Positions 50,216 through 58,298 of a stretch of 64,000 nucleotides of DNA are shown here, piece by piece. The notes beneath the pieces were generated by a model, which made no database searches, was not told the DNA's origin, and was given only the letters and a program-made list of their open reading frames with translations. Positions within the stretch are counted from its first letter, which is position 1. Each line of letters opens with the position of its first letter. The position numbers and the translations under genes were made by a program. Source of the DNA: an uncultured bacterium (GTDB taxonomy: Bacteria > Pseudomonadota > Alphaproteobacteria > Sphingomonadales > Sphingomonadaceae); NCBI GenBank assembly GCA_942636505.2, contig CALOGB020000182.1:56785-120784 (forward strand), written 5' to 3'.

Positions 50216-51223
50216 ATGCCCCATTCCGATCGCACCGTCTCGATCACCGTCAACGGCGAACACAAGCGCGTGTCAGCCGGGCTGTCGCTGGCCGGTCTTG
50301 CGACCGAACTGGGGCTCGTGCCGGAGAAGATCGCGGTCGAGCGAAACATGGAGGTCGTGCCGCGCTCGACACTGGCGGATGTGATGGTCGAGGACGGCGA
50401 CGACCTCGAGATCGTGCATTTCGTCGGCGGTGGCGACCATGAGAATAGCTGGCATGAGGACAGCTGGACCGTCGCCGGCCAGACCTTCAAGTCGCGGCTG
50501 ATCGTCGGCACCGGCAAGTACAAGGATTTCGCGCAGAACGCCGCCGCGGTCGAAGCGTCCGGCGCGGAGATCGTCACGGTCGCCGTCCGCCGAGTCAACG
50601 TGTCGGATCGCAACGCACCGATGCTGACCGACTTCATCGACCCGAAGAAGATCACCTACCTCCCCAACACCGCCGGCTGCTTCGATGCCGAATCGGCGAT
50701 TCGCACGCTGCGACTGGCGCGCGAAGCGGGCGGCTGGGATCTCGTGAAGCTCGAAGTGCTCGGCGAAGCGAAGACGCTCTATCCCGACATGGTCGAGACG
50801 CTGCGCGCAACCGAGATCCTCGCCAACGAGGGTTTCAAGCCGATGGTCTATTGCGTCGACGATCCGATCGCCACCAAGCGCCTCGAGAATGCCGGCGCGG
50901 TCGCGATCATGCCGCTGGGCGCGCCGATCGGCTCGGGCCTCGGCATCCAGAACCGCGTGACGATCCGCCTGATCGTCGAGGGGGCAGGGGTGCCCGTGCT
51001 AGTCGACGCCGGCGTAGGCACCGCGTCCGATGCGGCGGTGGCGATGGAGCTAGGCTGCGACGGCGTGCTGATGAACACCGCGATCGCGGAGGCGAAGGAC
51101 CCGCTGATGATGGCGGCAGCGATGAAGGCCGCGGTCGAATCGGGGCGGCTCGCCTACCGCGCCGGGCGGATGGGCCAGCGTCGCTATGCCGATCCGTCTA
51201 GCCCGCTGGCGGGGTTGATTTGA
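50216..51223 (+). CDS. thiG: Fused sulfur carrier ThiS and thiazole synthase ThiG
   Basis: A 335-residue fusion for the thiazole half of thiamine. Residues 1-72 are ThiS ([26 protein letters not shown]...[11 protein letters not shown]) and the rest is the ThiG barrel ([22 protein letters not shown], catalytic Lys in [16 protein letters not shown] near 177, [38 protein letters not shown]). The ThiS Gly-Gly is followed by [11 protein letters not shown], so no free C-terminal glycine exists for thiocarboxylation unless the linker is cut. No TPP riboswitch is seen upstream. Confidence 0.93.
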   Translation: MPHSDRTVSITVNGEHKRVSAGLSLAGLATELGLVPEKIAVERNMEVVPRSTLADVMVEDGDDLEIVHFVGGGDHENSWHEDSWTVAGQTFKSRLIVGTGKYKDFAQNAAAVEASGAEIVTVAVRRVNVSDRNAPMLTDFIDPKKITYLPNTAGCFDAESAIRTLRLAREAGGWDLVKLEVLGEAKTLYPDMVETLRATEILANEGFKPMVYCVDDPIATKRLENAGAVAIMPLGAPIGSGLGIQNRVTIRLIVEGAGVPVLVDAGVGTASDAAVAMELGCDGVLMNTAIAEAKDPLMMAAAMKAAVESGRLAYRAGRMGQRRYADPSSPLAGLI

Positions 51224-51262
51224 CCCGCCTGATCGCAAAGCAGGTCATGACGCAAACGTCAC

Positions 51263-51287
51263 GGAACCCTCGGTAAAGACGGCCGTT
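51263..51287 (+). promoter_or_regulatory. EcfG-type general stress promoter of the csbD gene
   Basis: GGAAC (51263-51267), a 16-base spacer and CGTT (51284-51287) match the alphaproteobacterial EcfG consensus exactly. The CsbD start codon follows 60 bases downstream. Confidence 0.78.
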
Positions 51288-51347
51288 ATACCAGAGCAAG
51301 TTCAAGCGGCCCGGTTGGCGGGTCCGCAAAAGCAATTGGAGGCTCTG

Positions 51348-51530
51348 ATGGGCGAGTTCACCGATAAGGTCGCAGCAGCAGGCAACAAGGTTGCAGGCAA
51401 CGTCAAGGAAGCCGTCGGCAAGGCGACTGACAACGAGAAGCTGGTAGCCGAAGGCGAGGCGCAGCAGGCCAAGGGTACTGCGCAGAACGTCAAGGGCAGC
51501 GTCAAGGGCGCACTCGGCGACGACATCTAA
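51348..51530 (+). CDS. CsbD family small stress protein
   Basis: A 60-residue hydrophilic protein, MGEFTDKVAAAGNKVAGNVKEAVGK.. with Lys/Ala/Gly repeats (NVKEAVGKATDN, NVKGSVKGALGDD) typical of CsbD. These proteins are abundant in stationary phase and stress; the molecular role is unknown. GGAGG lies five bases before ATG 51348. An EcfG promoter precedes it and a strong terminator follows, so it is a single-gene unit of the general stress regulon. Confidence 0.9.
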   Translation: MGEFTDKVAAAGNKVAGNVKEAVGKATDNEKLVAEGEAQQAKGTAQNVKGSVKGALGDDI

Positions 51531-51554
51531 GCTTTAGCTTGGTGTAGGAATACA

Positions 51555-51588
51555 GGCCGCTCCGGGGAACCGGAGCGGCCTTTTCTTT
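51555..51588 (+). terminator. Rho-independent terminator of the csbD gene
   Basis: GGCCGCTCCGG and CCGGAGCGGCC form an 11-base stem with a GGAA tetraloop followed by TTTTCTTT. Confidence 0.93.
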
Positions 51589-51603
51589 GTGTGATCGATG
51601 CCG

Positions 51604-51720
51604 AGTGCTAACACCCCGGCGAAGGCCGGGGCCCAATTGGAACGTCCTGAGTAACGACGCGAACCGCTCCGTTAGCAGCGTCTCCCAGTTGGGCCCCGGC
51701 CTTCGCCGGGGTGGTGCAGG
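51604..51720. repeat. Palindromic repeat, CCCCGGCGAAGGCCGGGGCC family
   Basis: CACCCCGGCGAAGGCCGGGG followed by CCCAATTGG at the left is mirrored by CCAGTTGGG and CCCCGGCCTTCGCCGGGGTG at the right, with about 55 bases of loop. It lies between csbD and the HAD gene. Confidence 0.9.
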
Positions 51721-51792
51721 GCGCCGAGGTGGTGCCAAGCGCCTAACCAATTCGTCTTGCCCAACCCGCCAACCTCCCTCACGAGCACCCCC

Positions 51793-52455
51793 ATGACTCT
51801 CCCGACCCGCAGCTACGCCGCATTCCTGTTCGACATGGACGGCACGATCCTCACCTCGATCGCGTCCGCCGAGCGAACCTGGACCAAATGGGCGATCGCA
51901 CATGGCCTCGACGCAGCAACGTTCGTGCCGACGATCCACGGCGTACAATCGGTCGAAACGGTCCGCCGCCTTAACCTGCCCGGCGTCGACCCGGTCGCCG
52001 AGGCCGCCGCGATCACCGCCGCCGAAATGCTCGACGTCGGAGACGTCGAGCCGATCGCCGGTGCCGCCGCATTCCTGGCCAGCTTGCCCCCGGAGCGCTG
52101 GACGATCGTCACGTCTGCCCCTCGGGCGCTCGCCGAAGTCCGCCTCAAGGCCGCCGGCCTGCCGATCCCCGCGACGATGATTGCCGCGGACGACATCCCC
52201 AACGGCAAGCCCGCACCCGACTGTTTCCTGGTAGCAGCCGAACGACTCGGCGTCTTGGCGAGCGATTGCCTGGTGTTCGAGGATGCCCCTGCCGGCATCA
52301 CGGCTGGCGAGGCAGCGGGCGCGGATGTCCTGGTGATCACGGCGACGCATGGAACGAGCCACCGGCTCGATACGCGTCATCTGCGGATTGACGATTATCT
52401 GGACGTGACCGCCACGATCACTTCAGACGGTCGACTGGCTGTTACGTCTCGCTGA
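51793..52455 (+). CDS. HAD-superfamily sugar-phosphatase-like hydrolase
   Basis: A 220-residue haloacid dehalogenase fold phosphatase. Motif I FLFDMDGTILTS (nucleophile Asp near 13), motif II IVTSAPRAL (near 105), motif III KPAPDCFLVAAERLG (near 140) and motif IV FEDAPAGITAGEAAGADVLVI (near 161). A helical cap between motifs I and II and the VFEDAPAG signature place it near YfbT/DOG-type sugar or polyol phosphatases. ATG 51793 is the likely start although a longer frame exists. The substrate is unknown. Confidence 0.88.
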   Translation: MTLPTRSYAAFLFDMDGTILTSIASAERTWTKWAIAHGLDAATFVPTIHGVQSVETVRRLNLPGVDPVAEAAAITAAEMLDVGDVEPIAGAAAFLASLPPERWTIVTSAPRALAEVRLKAAGLPIPATMIAADDIPNGKPAPDCFLVAAERLGVLASDCLVFEDAPAGITAGEAAGADVLVITATHGTSHRLDTRHLRIDDYLDVTATITSDGRLAVTSR

Positions 52456-52473
52456 CCGGCACGAACGATCGGC

Positions 52474-52659
52474 TCAATCCGCATCACCAGATCGCTGCGC
52501 CCGCGCGATAAGTTCATCAAGCGCCGCCTCATCAAGCCGACCGGCGGTGCGCAACGCCGCTTCGGGCGTCATAGCGATGACGGCGCCATCCGGCCCGTCG
52601 ATCACGACCTCGCCATTTTCATGGAAGACGTCGCGGGGTTCGGCATGCGGACTAGTCAT
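52474..52659 (-). CDS. Small hypothetical protein, 61 residues
   Basis: Acidic soluble protein MTSPHAEPRDVFHENGEVVI followed by DGPDGAVIAMTPEAALRTAGRL and a helical tail ending RSGDAD. A strong CAGGAGAG precedes the ATG at 52659. The central VVIDGPDG.VIAMTPEAA suggests a small beta-helix fold common among short sphingomonad proteins. No function is recognised. It converges with the HAD gene across 18 bases. Confidence 0.7.
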   Translation of the reverse strand: MTSPHAEPRDVFHENGEVVIDGPDGAVIAMTPEAALRTAGRLDEAALDELIARAQRSGDAD

Positions 52660-52729
52660 CGCGCTCTCCTGATCTTTCAGGACAAACGTCAGTCAGGACG
52701 GATAGGTCCGCGATGCTGACCGACCATGG

Positions 52730-53734
52730 TCAGCCAGCGACCAGTTCTCCCATCCACCGATCGAACAATTGCGGCCACAACGATCCGGGTGAACGCGGCG
52801 ACAGGCGCGTGCCAAAGCCGTGTCCGCCATGCTGGAGGAAATGCGCCTCGGCCGGGATGCCGGCGCGGCGAGCGGCGGCGAGCGTATCGACGCTGTTGGC
52901 GACCGGGACCGTGTTGTCGTCCTCGGCATGCACGAGGAACAGTGGCGGGTCGCCAGCCTTCAACTGTCGGTCGATCGCATAACGCGCCTGGACCGCAGGC
53001 AGCGGATCAGGACCGAGCAGATTCGCGCGTGATCCGCCGTGACTACGACCAGGATCCATGTTCGAGACCGCGTACATGAGCCCCGCCCAGGCAGGCCGTG
53101 GCGAGTGGCGGTCGGCGGCATCGACAGGGCGATACGCCTTGAACTCGTGAAGAACCGCCACAGACCCCGCAAGGTGCCCGCCTGCCGAGAAACCGAGAAC
53201 ACCGAGCTTCTCCGCCCTGATTCCGTAGGCGCGAGCATTCGCCCGGATCAGCCGCATCGCACGCTGCGCATCGGCAAGCGGGACGTCGGCGCGATCGGCC
53301 CAGCCTTCGCCAGGCAGGCGGTAGCTCAGCACGAACGCGGTGAACCCGAACGCGTTCAGGACGCGCGCGACATCGATTCCCTCGTTGCGGAGCGAGGTGA
53401 TCGAATAGCCGCCGCCGGGAACGATCAGCACCGCGCGACCGTCGGGCCGAGCAGGGCGGAAGACGCCGACCTCGGGCCGCACCACGCCGCGCATCTGGAA
53501 ATCGCGATACCCATCGGGGTAGCGCGGCATGCGCGGCTGCGGCACCGGCAGCGGGTTCGGCGCGCCTGGCGGGATACCCGGCCACAACGCGAACCGTTCT
53601 GCGGGCGGCCACATCGGCACGTCCGTCGCGCGAGGCTGAGCAGCAGTGAACTGCGCACCGCTCCGCGCGAATGCAGGAAGCGCCAGCCCGGCGGCGAGGG
53701 GGAGGGTGAGCAGCGAACGGCGATCGAAGGTCAT
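52730..53734 (-). CDS. Tat-exported alpha/beta hydrolase (BD-FAE/acetyl-xylan-esterase-like)
   Basis: A 334-residue exported esterase. The N-terminus MTFDRRSLLTLPLAAGLALPAFA contains twin arginines and fits a Tat signal. Oxyanion region VLIVPGGGYSITSLRNEG (near 104), nucleophile GFSAGGHLAG (Ser near 178), Asp in HAEDDNTVP (near 270) and His in HGGHGFG (near 308). Such enzymes deacetylate or de-feruloylate plant polysaccharide side chains; the exact substrate is not known. No carbohydrate cluster is nearby. Confidence 0.88.
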   Translation of the reverse strand: MTFDRRSLLTLPLAAGLALPAFARSGAQFTAAQPRATDVPMWPPAERFALWPGIPPGAPNPLPVPQPRMPRYPDGYRDFQMRGVVRPEVGVFRPARPDGRAVLIVPGGGYSITSLRNEGIDVARVLNAFGFTAFVLSYRLPGEGWADRADVPLADAQRAMRLIRANARAYGIRAEKLGVLGFSAGGHLAGSVAVLHEFKAYRPVDAADRHSPRPAWAGLMYAVSNMDPGRSHGGSRANLLGPDPLPAVQARYAIDRQLKAGDPPLFLVHAEDDNTVPVANSVDTLAAARRAGIPAEAHFLQHGGHGFGTRLSPRSPGSLWPQLFDRWMGELVAG

Positions 53735-53808
53735 GGCGAAATCCTAGACGATCGGACTGCGTTCGGGGAGAGGCGGGCGCCGCGATCGCCGATTATTCGC
53801 GGGCTTTC

Positions 53809-54234
53809 TCAAAATACGGCGAGCGCGGCATGCAGCGTCAGCGCGACGAGCATCAGGCTCGACAGCGTGAAGAATAAAAAGCGGGCGTGGACCCGGTTGC
53901 TGGTCGCCTGGACGAGGCTGTGCGCGATCCGGAGCCCGACATAGGCCCAGGCTATCCAGGCGTTGACGCCGTTGCCCGTGCCGCTGAGCGCGAGCACGGC
54001 GCACACCGCGTAGAACAGCGTCGGCTGCTCCATCAGGTGGTTGTAGTTGTGCGCCTTCCACTGAATGTGAGGCGGCAGTGCGCGGTCGGCGTCGGCCGGC
54101 TTGGTGCCGACGAGCGTGCCCATGTCGACGCCGGCCGCCTTCATCGCCGGCAACCGCGTCGCGAGCGTCCAGCCCAGCATCACGAGCGTCCACGCGATCA
54201 GCACGACCATCGGTCGCAGGATCTCGCTATGCAT
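53809..54234 (-). CDS. MAPEG family membrane protein
   Basis: A 141-residue integral membrane protein with four helices (about 8-27, 70-88, 92-112, 118-140). HNYNHLMEQPTLFYAVCAVLAL is the family core and RIAHSLVQATSNRVHARFLFFTLSSL matches the helix-4 region of MAPEG glutathione-linked enzymes. Its activity (glutathione transferase or peroxidase type) is not certain. The ATG at 54234 directly follows the T-run of a hairpin; an in-frame ATG at 54210 is the alternative start. Confidence 0.88.
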   Translation of the reverse strand: MHSEILRPMVVLIAWTLVMLGWTLATRLPAMKAAGVDMGTLVGTKPADADRALPPHIQWKAHNYNHLMEQPTLFYAVCAVLALSGTGNGVNAWIAWAYVGLRIAHSLVQATSNRVHARFLFFTLSSLMLVALTLHAALAVF

Positions 54235-54267
54235 GAAAAAGCCTCCCCCGGTTATTCGGGAGAGGCT
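54235..54267 (-). terminator. Terminator-like hairpin abutting the MAPEG start codon
   Basis: On the minus strand AGCCTCTCCCG and CGGGGGAGGCT pair around a short A/T-rich loop and are followed by TTTTTC and then ATG of the MAPEG gene. It may end upstream transcripts from the deoxyhypusine-synthase-like gene, or regulate MAPEG translation. Confidence 0.7.
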
Positions 54268-54299
54268 GCATCAATTGCCCGGAAGGGGCAACGGTATCT

Positions 54300-54425
54300 G
54301 ATCCTCCCCCGCCAGGGGGAGGTGGCAGGCACTTGCCTGACGGAGGGGGAGGAAAGGGCAAACCGACGCTATCGCCGCCTCCCCCTCCGTCGCTTCGCGC
54401 CACCTCCCCCTAGCGGGGGAGGATC
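54300..54425. repeat. Palindromic repeat family A, copy 4
   Basis: GATCCTCCCCCGCCAGGGGG at the left and GCGGGGGAGGATC at the right with the inner GACGGAGGGGGAGG/CCTCCCCCTCCGTC arms. It lies 13 bases beyond the stop of the deoxyhypusine-synthase-like gene. Confidence 0.92.
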
Positions 54426-54437
54426 AGCGAAGTTGCG

Positions 54438-55493
54438 TCAGTCGAAGCTCGCGCCCCACTTGCGGACCGGACGGTCCTTCCAAAACCCACGGTGATACGC
54501 ATCCGACGCCAGCAACGGCATCACCGAACCCGCTTCCGCAAACACCATCTGCTCGATCCCCGTGTTCACCTTGCCCCACGAAGCCGCTTCCTGCAGCGTC
54601 GAGGACGAGCACGCACCGTCGCGCACGTCGGCGACGGTGATCTGCACCGCGTACTTGTGGACCTGGACATCGTCGTGACCGAGGATCTCGGCGCAGACGA
54701 CAGTGTCCTGGATGAAGTTCTTCGGCACGCCGCCGCCGATCATCAGCAGGCCGGTGGTGCCCGCCTTGATCTTGATCTCGGTGAGCTCGCGGAAGTCGGC
54801 GATCGCGTCGAGGACCATGTACGGCTTGCCCGCCTTCACCGCGTCGACCTGGTGCTTGACCAGACCGAAGCCCGCCGACGAATCGACGAACGCCGGGCAG
54901 AAGATCGGCACGTCATGCTCGTAGGCGAGCTTGACGAGGCTGTTCTCCTTCTTGCCATGCTCGACGAGATACTTGCCCATCTCGCGGATGAACTCGCGGC
55001 TCGAATAGGCGCGCGGCTCGAGCGTCTCGGCGATCTCGAAGATCGTGTGGTCGACGTGCTGAAGCTCTTCCTCGTCGATATAGGTGTCGTAGATCCGGTC
55101 GATCATCAGCGAGCGCAGCACGTCGTCGTGCGGCACTTCGAGCGCCTGATAATGCTTGTGGCCGAGGCCCTCGAAGAAATCCATGTCGACGATCGTCGCG
55201 CCGGTCGCGACGATGCCGTCGATCATGTTGTTGCGCAGCAGCTCGGCATACAGGTCCATGCAACCGCCGGCGCTCGTCGAGCCTGCGATCACGAGGAAGA
55301 TCGTGCAGTCCTTGTCGGCCAGCATCTGGTTGTAGATGTCGGTCGCACGGCCGAGATCGCGGCTGGTGAACGACATCTTCTTCATCGCGTCGACGATCGG
55401 CCGCGCGTCGAAGCTGGTGATGTCGATATGCTCGACGGTGGTCGAGAGGAGTTCCGCCTTGCGCTGCGCGTCGATGCGGGTGTCTTCGGTCAT
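54438..55493 (-). CDS. Deoxyhypusine-synthase-like polyamine enzyme
   Basis: A 351-residue NAD-dependent aminobutyl transferase of the DHS fold. Features: VIAGSTSAGGCMDLYAELLRNNMIDGIVATGATIVDMDFFEGLGHKHY (near 75-120), PIFCPAFVDSSAGFGLVKH, GGGVPKNFIQDTV and the catalytic-Lys motif EAASWGKVN (near 306). Bacteria lack eIF5A, so this enzyme is expected to act on free amines, making homospermidine-like or guanidino polyamines. It is co-oriented with the decarboxylase upstream. ATG 55493 was chosen; ATG 55505 after GGGGGATTT is equally possible. Confidence 0.9.
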   Translation of the reverse strand: MTEDTRIDAQRKAELLSTTVEHIDITSFDARPIVDAMKKMSFTSRDLGRATDIYNQMLADKDCTIFLVIAGSTSAGGCMDLYAELLRNNMIDGIVATGATIVDMDFFEGLGHKHYQALEVPHDDVLRSLMIDRIYDTYIDEEELQHVDHTIFEIAETLEPRAYSSREFIREMGKYLVEHGKKENSLVKLAYEHDVPIFCPAFVDSSAGFGLVKHQVDAVKAGKPYMVLDAIADFRELTEIKIKAGTTGLLMIGGGVPKNFIQDTVVCAEILGHDDVQVHKYAVQITVADVRDGACSSSTLQEAASWGKVNTGIEQMVFAEAGSVMPLLASDAYHRGFWKDRPVRKWGASFD

Positions 55494-55505
55494 AACATGC
55501 TCCAT

Positions 55506-55616
55506 AAATCCCCCTTCCGCTTGCGGGAGGGGTTAGGGGAGGGACTGAAATATCCGCGAACGCCACGCTCGCGGACAAGCCCTCCCCCGACCCCTCCCGT
55601 AAACGGGAGGGGAGGA
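55506..55616. repeat. Palindromic repeat family B, copy 2
   Basis: CCCCCTTCCGCTTGCGGGAG followed by GGGTTAGGGGAGGG is mirrored by CCCTCCCCCGACCCCTCCCG and AAACGGGAGGGGAGG. It lies between the two polyamine genes, and its left end gives the GGGGGA ribosome-like site before 55505. Confidence 0.9.
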
Positions 55617-55641
55617 AGAAGGGCGCGGTACTAAAGCTTGG

Positions 55642-56877
55642 TTACAGCTTGACGACGTTCGACGCGAGGTCCTGGAACCGCTCGTCATACAGCGAGACCA
55701 TCGGCTCGTCGGTGACGATCACCGTCTCGTCCGATCCGAACCCGTTGAACGCGGTCCGCATCGCCGAGCCGTAAGCGCCGAGCATGCCGATCTCGATATA
55801 ATCACCGGCCTGCGTGTCCGCGGGCAGCATGAACGGGCCGACCATATAGTCCATGTCGTCGCACGTCGGACCATAGAAGCTGAACTCCATGTCCTTCGCA
55901 CGGCTGTCCGGCTCGCGGAGCAACTCGGTCGGGAAACGCCAGCCGATATGCGCCGCATCGAACAGCGCGCCATACGCGCCGTCGTTGATGTACAGCTCGG
56001 TCCCGCGACGCTTTTCGACGCGCACGATGATCGACGAATATTCCGCGCACAATGCCCGGCCCGGCTCGCACCACAGCTCGGACGAATAGCTGACGGGCAG
56101 CGATTCGAACGCACGGTGGATCGTCTCGAAGAAGTGCTCGAGCGGCGGGGGCTCCATGCCGGGATACGAGGACGGGAAGCCACCGCCGACGTCGATGACG
56201 TCGACCGTGACCGCCGCGTCGACGATCGCCGCACGGACGCGCTCCATCGCGTTCGAATAGGCCTCCGGGGTCATCGCCTGCGAGCCGACATGGAAGCAGA
56301 TGCCGAGTGCGTCCGCTGCCTGGCGGGCCGCGAACAGCAGCTCCTTGGCTTCATGCGGGGCGGCACCGAACTTCGACGCGAGGCTCAGCTTCGAATGCTC
56401 CGACGACACGCGCAACCGAACGCAGAGCGTCAGATCAGAAGCGTCGCGGGTGGCGCGAACGACCTTGTCGAGCTCTTCGAGGCTATCGAGGCTGAAGGTG
56501 CGGACGCCGTGCGTGAAATACGCCTCGGCGATTGCTTCCTCGGCCTTGACCGGGTGCATGAAGCACAGGGTCGCCTGCGGCAGCGTCCGTGCGACCAGGC
56601 GCACTTCGGCGATCGACGCCACGTCGTAATGCGTGATGCCGTTATCCCACAGGATCTGCAGGAGTTCGGGAGACGGGTTCGCCTTCACCGCATACATCGA
56701 GCGACCCGGGAACTTCTCGACGAAGAACCGAGCGGCGCGCGCAGCAGCGTGCGGACGAACGAGCGTGACCGGATTGACCGGACGCCCTTTAGCGATGTCG
56801 ATGCCGCTCCCGATGTGGGAGGTGTCGGCGGTCGAATGGGCTTTCGCTAACCCCAGCGCGATATGATGCTTGACCAA
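55642..56877 (-). CDS. Ornithine/lysine decarboxylase, type III PLP (alanine racemase fold)
   Basis: A 411-residue PLP enzyme making a diamine, most likely putrescine. PLP Lys in MYAVKANPSPELLQ (near 64), HVGSQAMTPEAYSNAMERV (near 195), DVIDVGGGFPSSYPGM (near 222), EPGRALCAEYSS (near 272) and the catalytic Cys in FYGPTCDDMDYMVG (near 340). Together with the deoxyhypusine-synthase-like gene downstream it forms a two-gene polyamine pathway. Substrate preference between ornithine and lysine cannot be read safely. Divergent from the dehydratase gene. Confidence 0.92.
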   Translation of the reverse strand: MVKHHIALGLAKAHSTADTSHIGSGIDIAKGRPVNPVTLVRPHAAARAARFFVEKFPGRSMYAVKANPSPELLQILWDNGITHYDVASIAEVRLVARTLPQATLCFMHPVKAEEAIAEAYFTHGVRTFSLDSLEELDKVVRATRDASDLTLCVRLRVSSEHSKLSLASKFGAAPHEAKELLFAARQAADALGICFHVGSQAMTPEAYSNAMERVRAAIVDAAVTVDVIDVGGGFPSSYPGMEPPPLEHFFETIHRAFESLPVSYSSELWCEPGRALCAEYSSIIVRVEKRRGTELYINDGAYGALFDAAHIGWRFPTELLREPDSRAKDMEFSFYGPTCDDMDYMVGPFMLPADTQAGDYIEIGMLGAYGSAMRTAFNGFGSDETVIVTDEPMVSLYDERFQDLASNVVKL

Positions 56878-57014
56878 TTCAAGGGACCTCCAATGTCCTG
56901 AGACAAATTACAAAAACACTGCCTTGCGGTTGGAAGTCCCATGGGGCAGCGGAAGCGCGATCTAGGGTTACGCGCCCCCCATGTAAATAGCGTTTGGCGG
57001 ATAGGAGACGGTGT

Positions 57015-57977
57015 GTGACGATTTTGCGACAACCGACGCGAGCGGGTGTGCGGGACGCCGCGGAAAAGATCGCCCGCATCCTCCCGCCGACGCCACTGTT
57101 CGTCAGTGAAATCAAGGGCGTACCGGTCGCTTTCAAGGCCGAGTCGTTGCAACCAATCGGTGCGTTCAAGATTCGCGGCGCGTGGCATCGGCTCACCGCA
57201 TTGGACGAGGCGACGCGACAAAAAGGCGTCGTCGCATTCTCCTCGGGCAATCACGCGCAGGGTGTAGCGTGGGCGGCGAAACGGCTCGGGATGGCCGCCA
57301 CGATCGTGATGCCGTCCGACGCGCCACGGCTCAAACGCGAGTCGACCCTGGCGCTGGGCGCGGAGGTAGTCACCTACGACCGAGCCACCGAAAGCCGCGA
57401 GACGATCGCCGCGGGGCTGGCGGAAGCGCGCGGCGCGACGCTGGTGCCGAGCTTCGACGACCCGTGGATCATCGAGGGGCAGGGGAGCGCCGGGATAGAA
57501 GCAGCCGCACAGATGGCAGCGCTAGGCATGGGCGTGCCAAGCCGTGCCGTCATCCCCTGCGGGGGCGGCGGCCTGTCGGCAGGCATCGCGCTGGCCTTGA
57601 AGGACAGCGCGATCACGGTGGTCGAACCCGAAGGCTGGGACGACATGCGCCGCTCGCTGGAGGCGTCCTGGATCGAACCGGTCGGCCCCAACCCGCCGCC
57701 AACCGCGTGCGATTCGCTCCAGACCTTGCGCGTGTCGCCGCTGACCTTCGACGTCCTCTCCCGCCGCGACGCGACTGGTGTGGCGGTCAGCGAATCGGAG
57801 ATCGCCGCGGCACAGCGCTGGGCGGCGGAGAAACTGCGGCTGGTGATCGAACCCGGCGGCGCAGTCGGGCTGGCGGCGGTCCTTTCCGGCAAGGTGAAGC
57901 TCGAACCCGGTCTGCTCGTCATTCTGTCCGGCGGCAACGTCGACCTAGCCGCGTATGCCAAGGCAATAGCCGCATGA
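57015..57977 (+). CDS. Threonine/serine dehydratase family PLP enzyme
   Basis: A 320-residue fold-type II PLP enzyme, deaminating L-threonine or serine, or acting as a serine racemase. PLP Lys in PIGAFKIRGAWHRL (near 51), FSSGNHAQGVAWAAKRLG (near 77), IEGQGSAGIEA, the tetraglycine loop PCGGGGLSAGIA (near 182) and the C-terminal LVILSGGNVDL. There is no C-terminal regulatory ACT domain, so it is the short catabolic or racemase form. GTG 57015 lies seven bases after AGGAG. Its stop overlaps the next small gene by ATGA. Confidence 0.9.
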   Translation: MTILRQPTRAGVRDAAEKIARILPPTPLFVSEIKGVPVAFKAESLQPIGAFKIRGAWHRLTALDEATRQKGVVAFSSGNHAQGVAWAAKRLGMAATIVMPSDAPRLKRESTLALGAEVVTYDRATESRETIAAGLAEARGATLVPSFDDPWIIEGQGSAGIEAAAQMAALGMGVPSRAVIPCGGGGLSAGIALALKDSAITVVEPEGWDDMRRSLEASWIEPVGPNPPPTACDSLQTLRVSPLTFDVLSRRDATGVAVSESEIAAAQRWAAEKLRLVIEPGGAVGLAAVLSGKVKLEPGLLVILSGGNVDLAAYAKAIAA

Positions 57978-58153
57978 ACCCCGCACTGACCTCGATCGCC
58001 GCAGCAGCGCCTGCCATAGCAATGCTGGGCATGTTCGCCTGCCTGATCGGCGGCATCGCGCTGATCGCCAAAAAGCGCGACACGAAGAAGGGCATATTGA
58101 TGCTGATAATGGCCGCAGTCCTGCTAGCCAACGTAGCAATCTGGACACTCTAA
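57974..58153 (+). CDS. Small two-helix membrane protein
   Basis: A 59-residue protein, MNPALTSIAAAAPAIAMLGM then FACLIGGIALIAKKRDTKKG and ILMLIMAAVLLANVAIWTL, with two transmembrane helices separated by a basic loop KKRDTKKG. It is translationally coupled to the dehydratase gene (ATGA). No family is recognised. Tight coupling and good hydrophobic pattern argue it is real. Confidence 0.72.
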   Translation: MNPALTSIAAAAPAIAMLGMFACLIGGIALIAKKRDTKKGILMLIMAAVLLANVAIWTL

Positions 58154-58295
58154 CTCCCTCGCCCCTGCGGGGAGAGGGAAGGGGCCCGCCGCGCTTGCAG
58201 TGGGAAGGGAGAGGGGAGTTGGCGAGCGCTCGCCCATCCCAACTCCCCCTCATCAAACGCTGGCGCGCCACCTTCTCCCCGAGGGGAGAAGGCTA
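58150..58295. repeat. Palindromic repeat family C, copy 3
   Basis: CTAACTCCCTCGCCCCTGCG and GGGAGAGGGAAGGGG at the left are loosely mirrored by CCTTCTCCCCGAGGGGAGAA at the right, with an inner pair GGGAGTTGG/CCAACTCCC. It is longer and more degenerate than the metH copies. Confidence 0.8.
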
Positions 58296-58298
58296 ACC

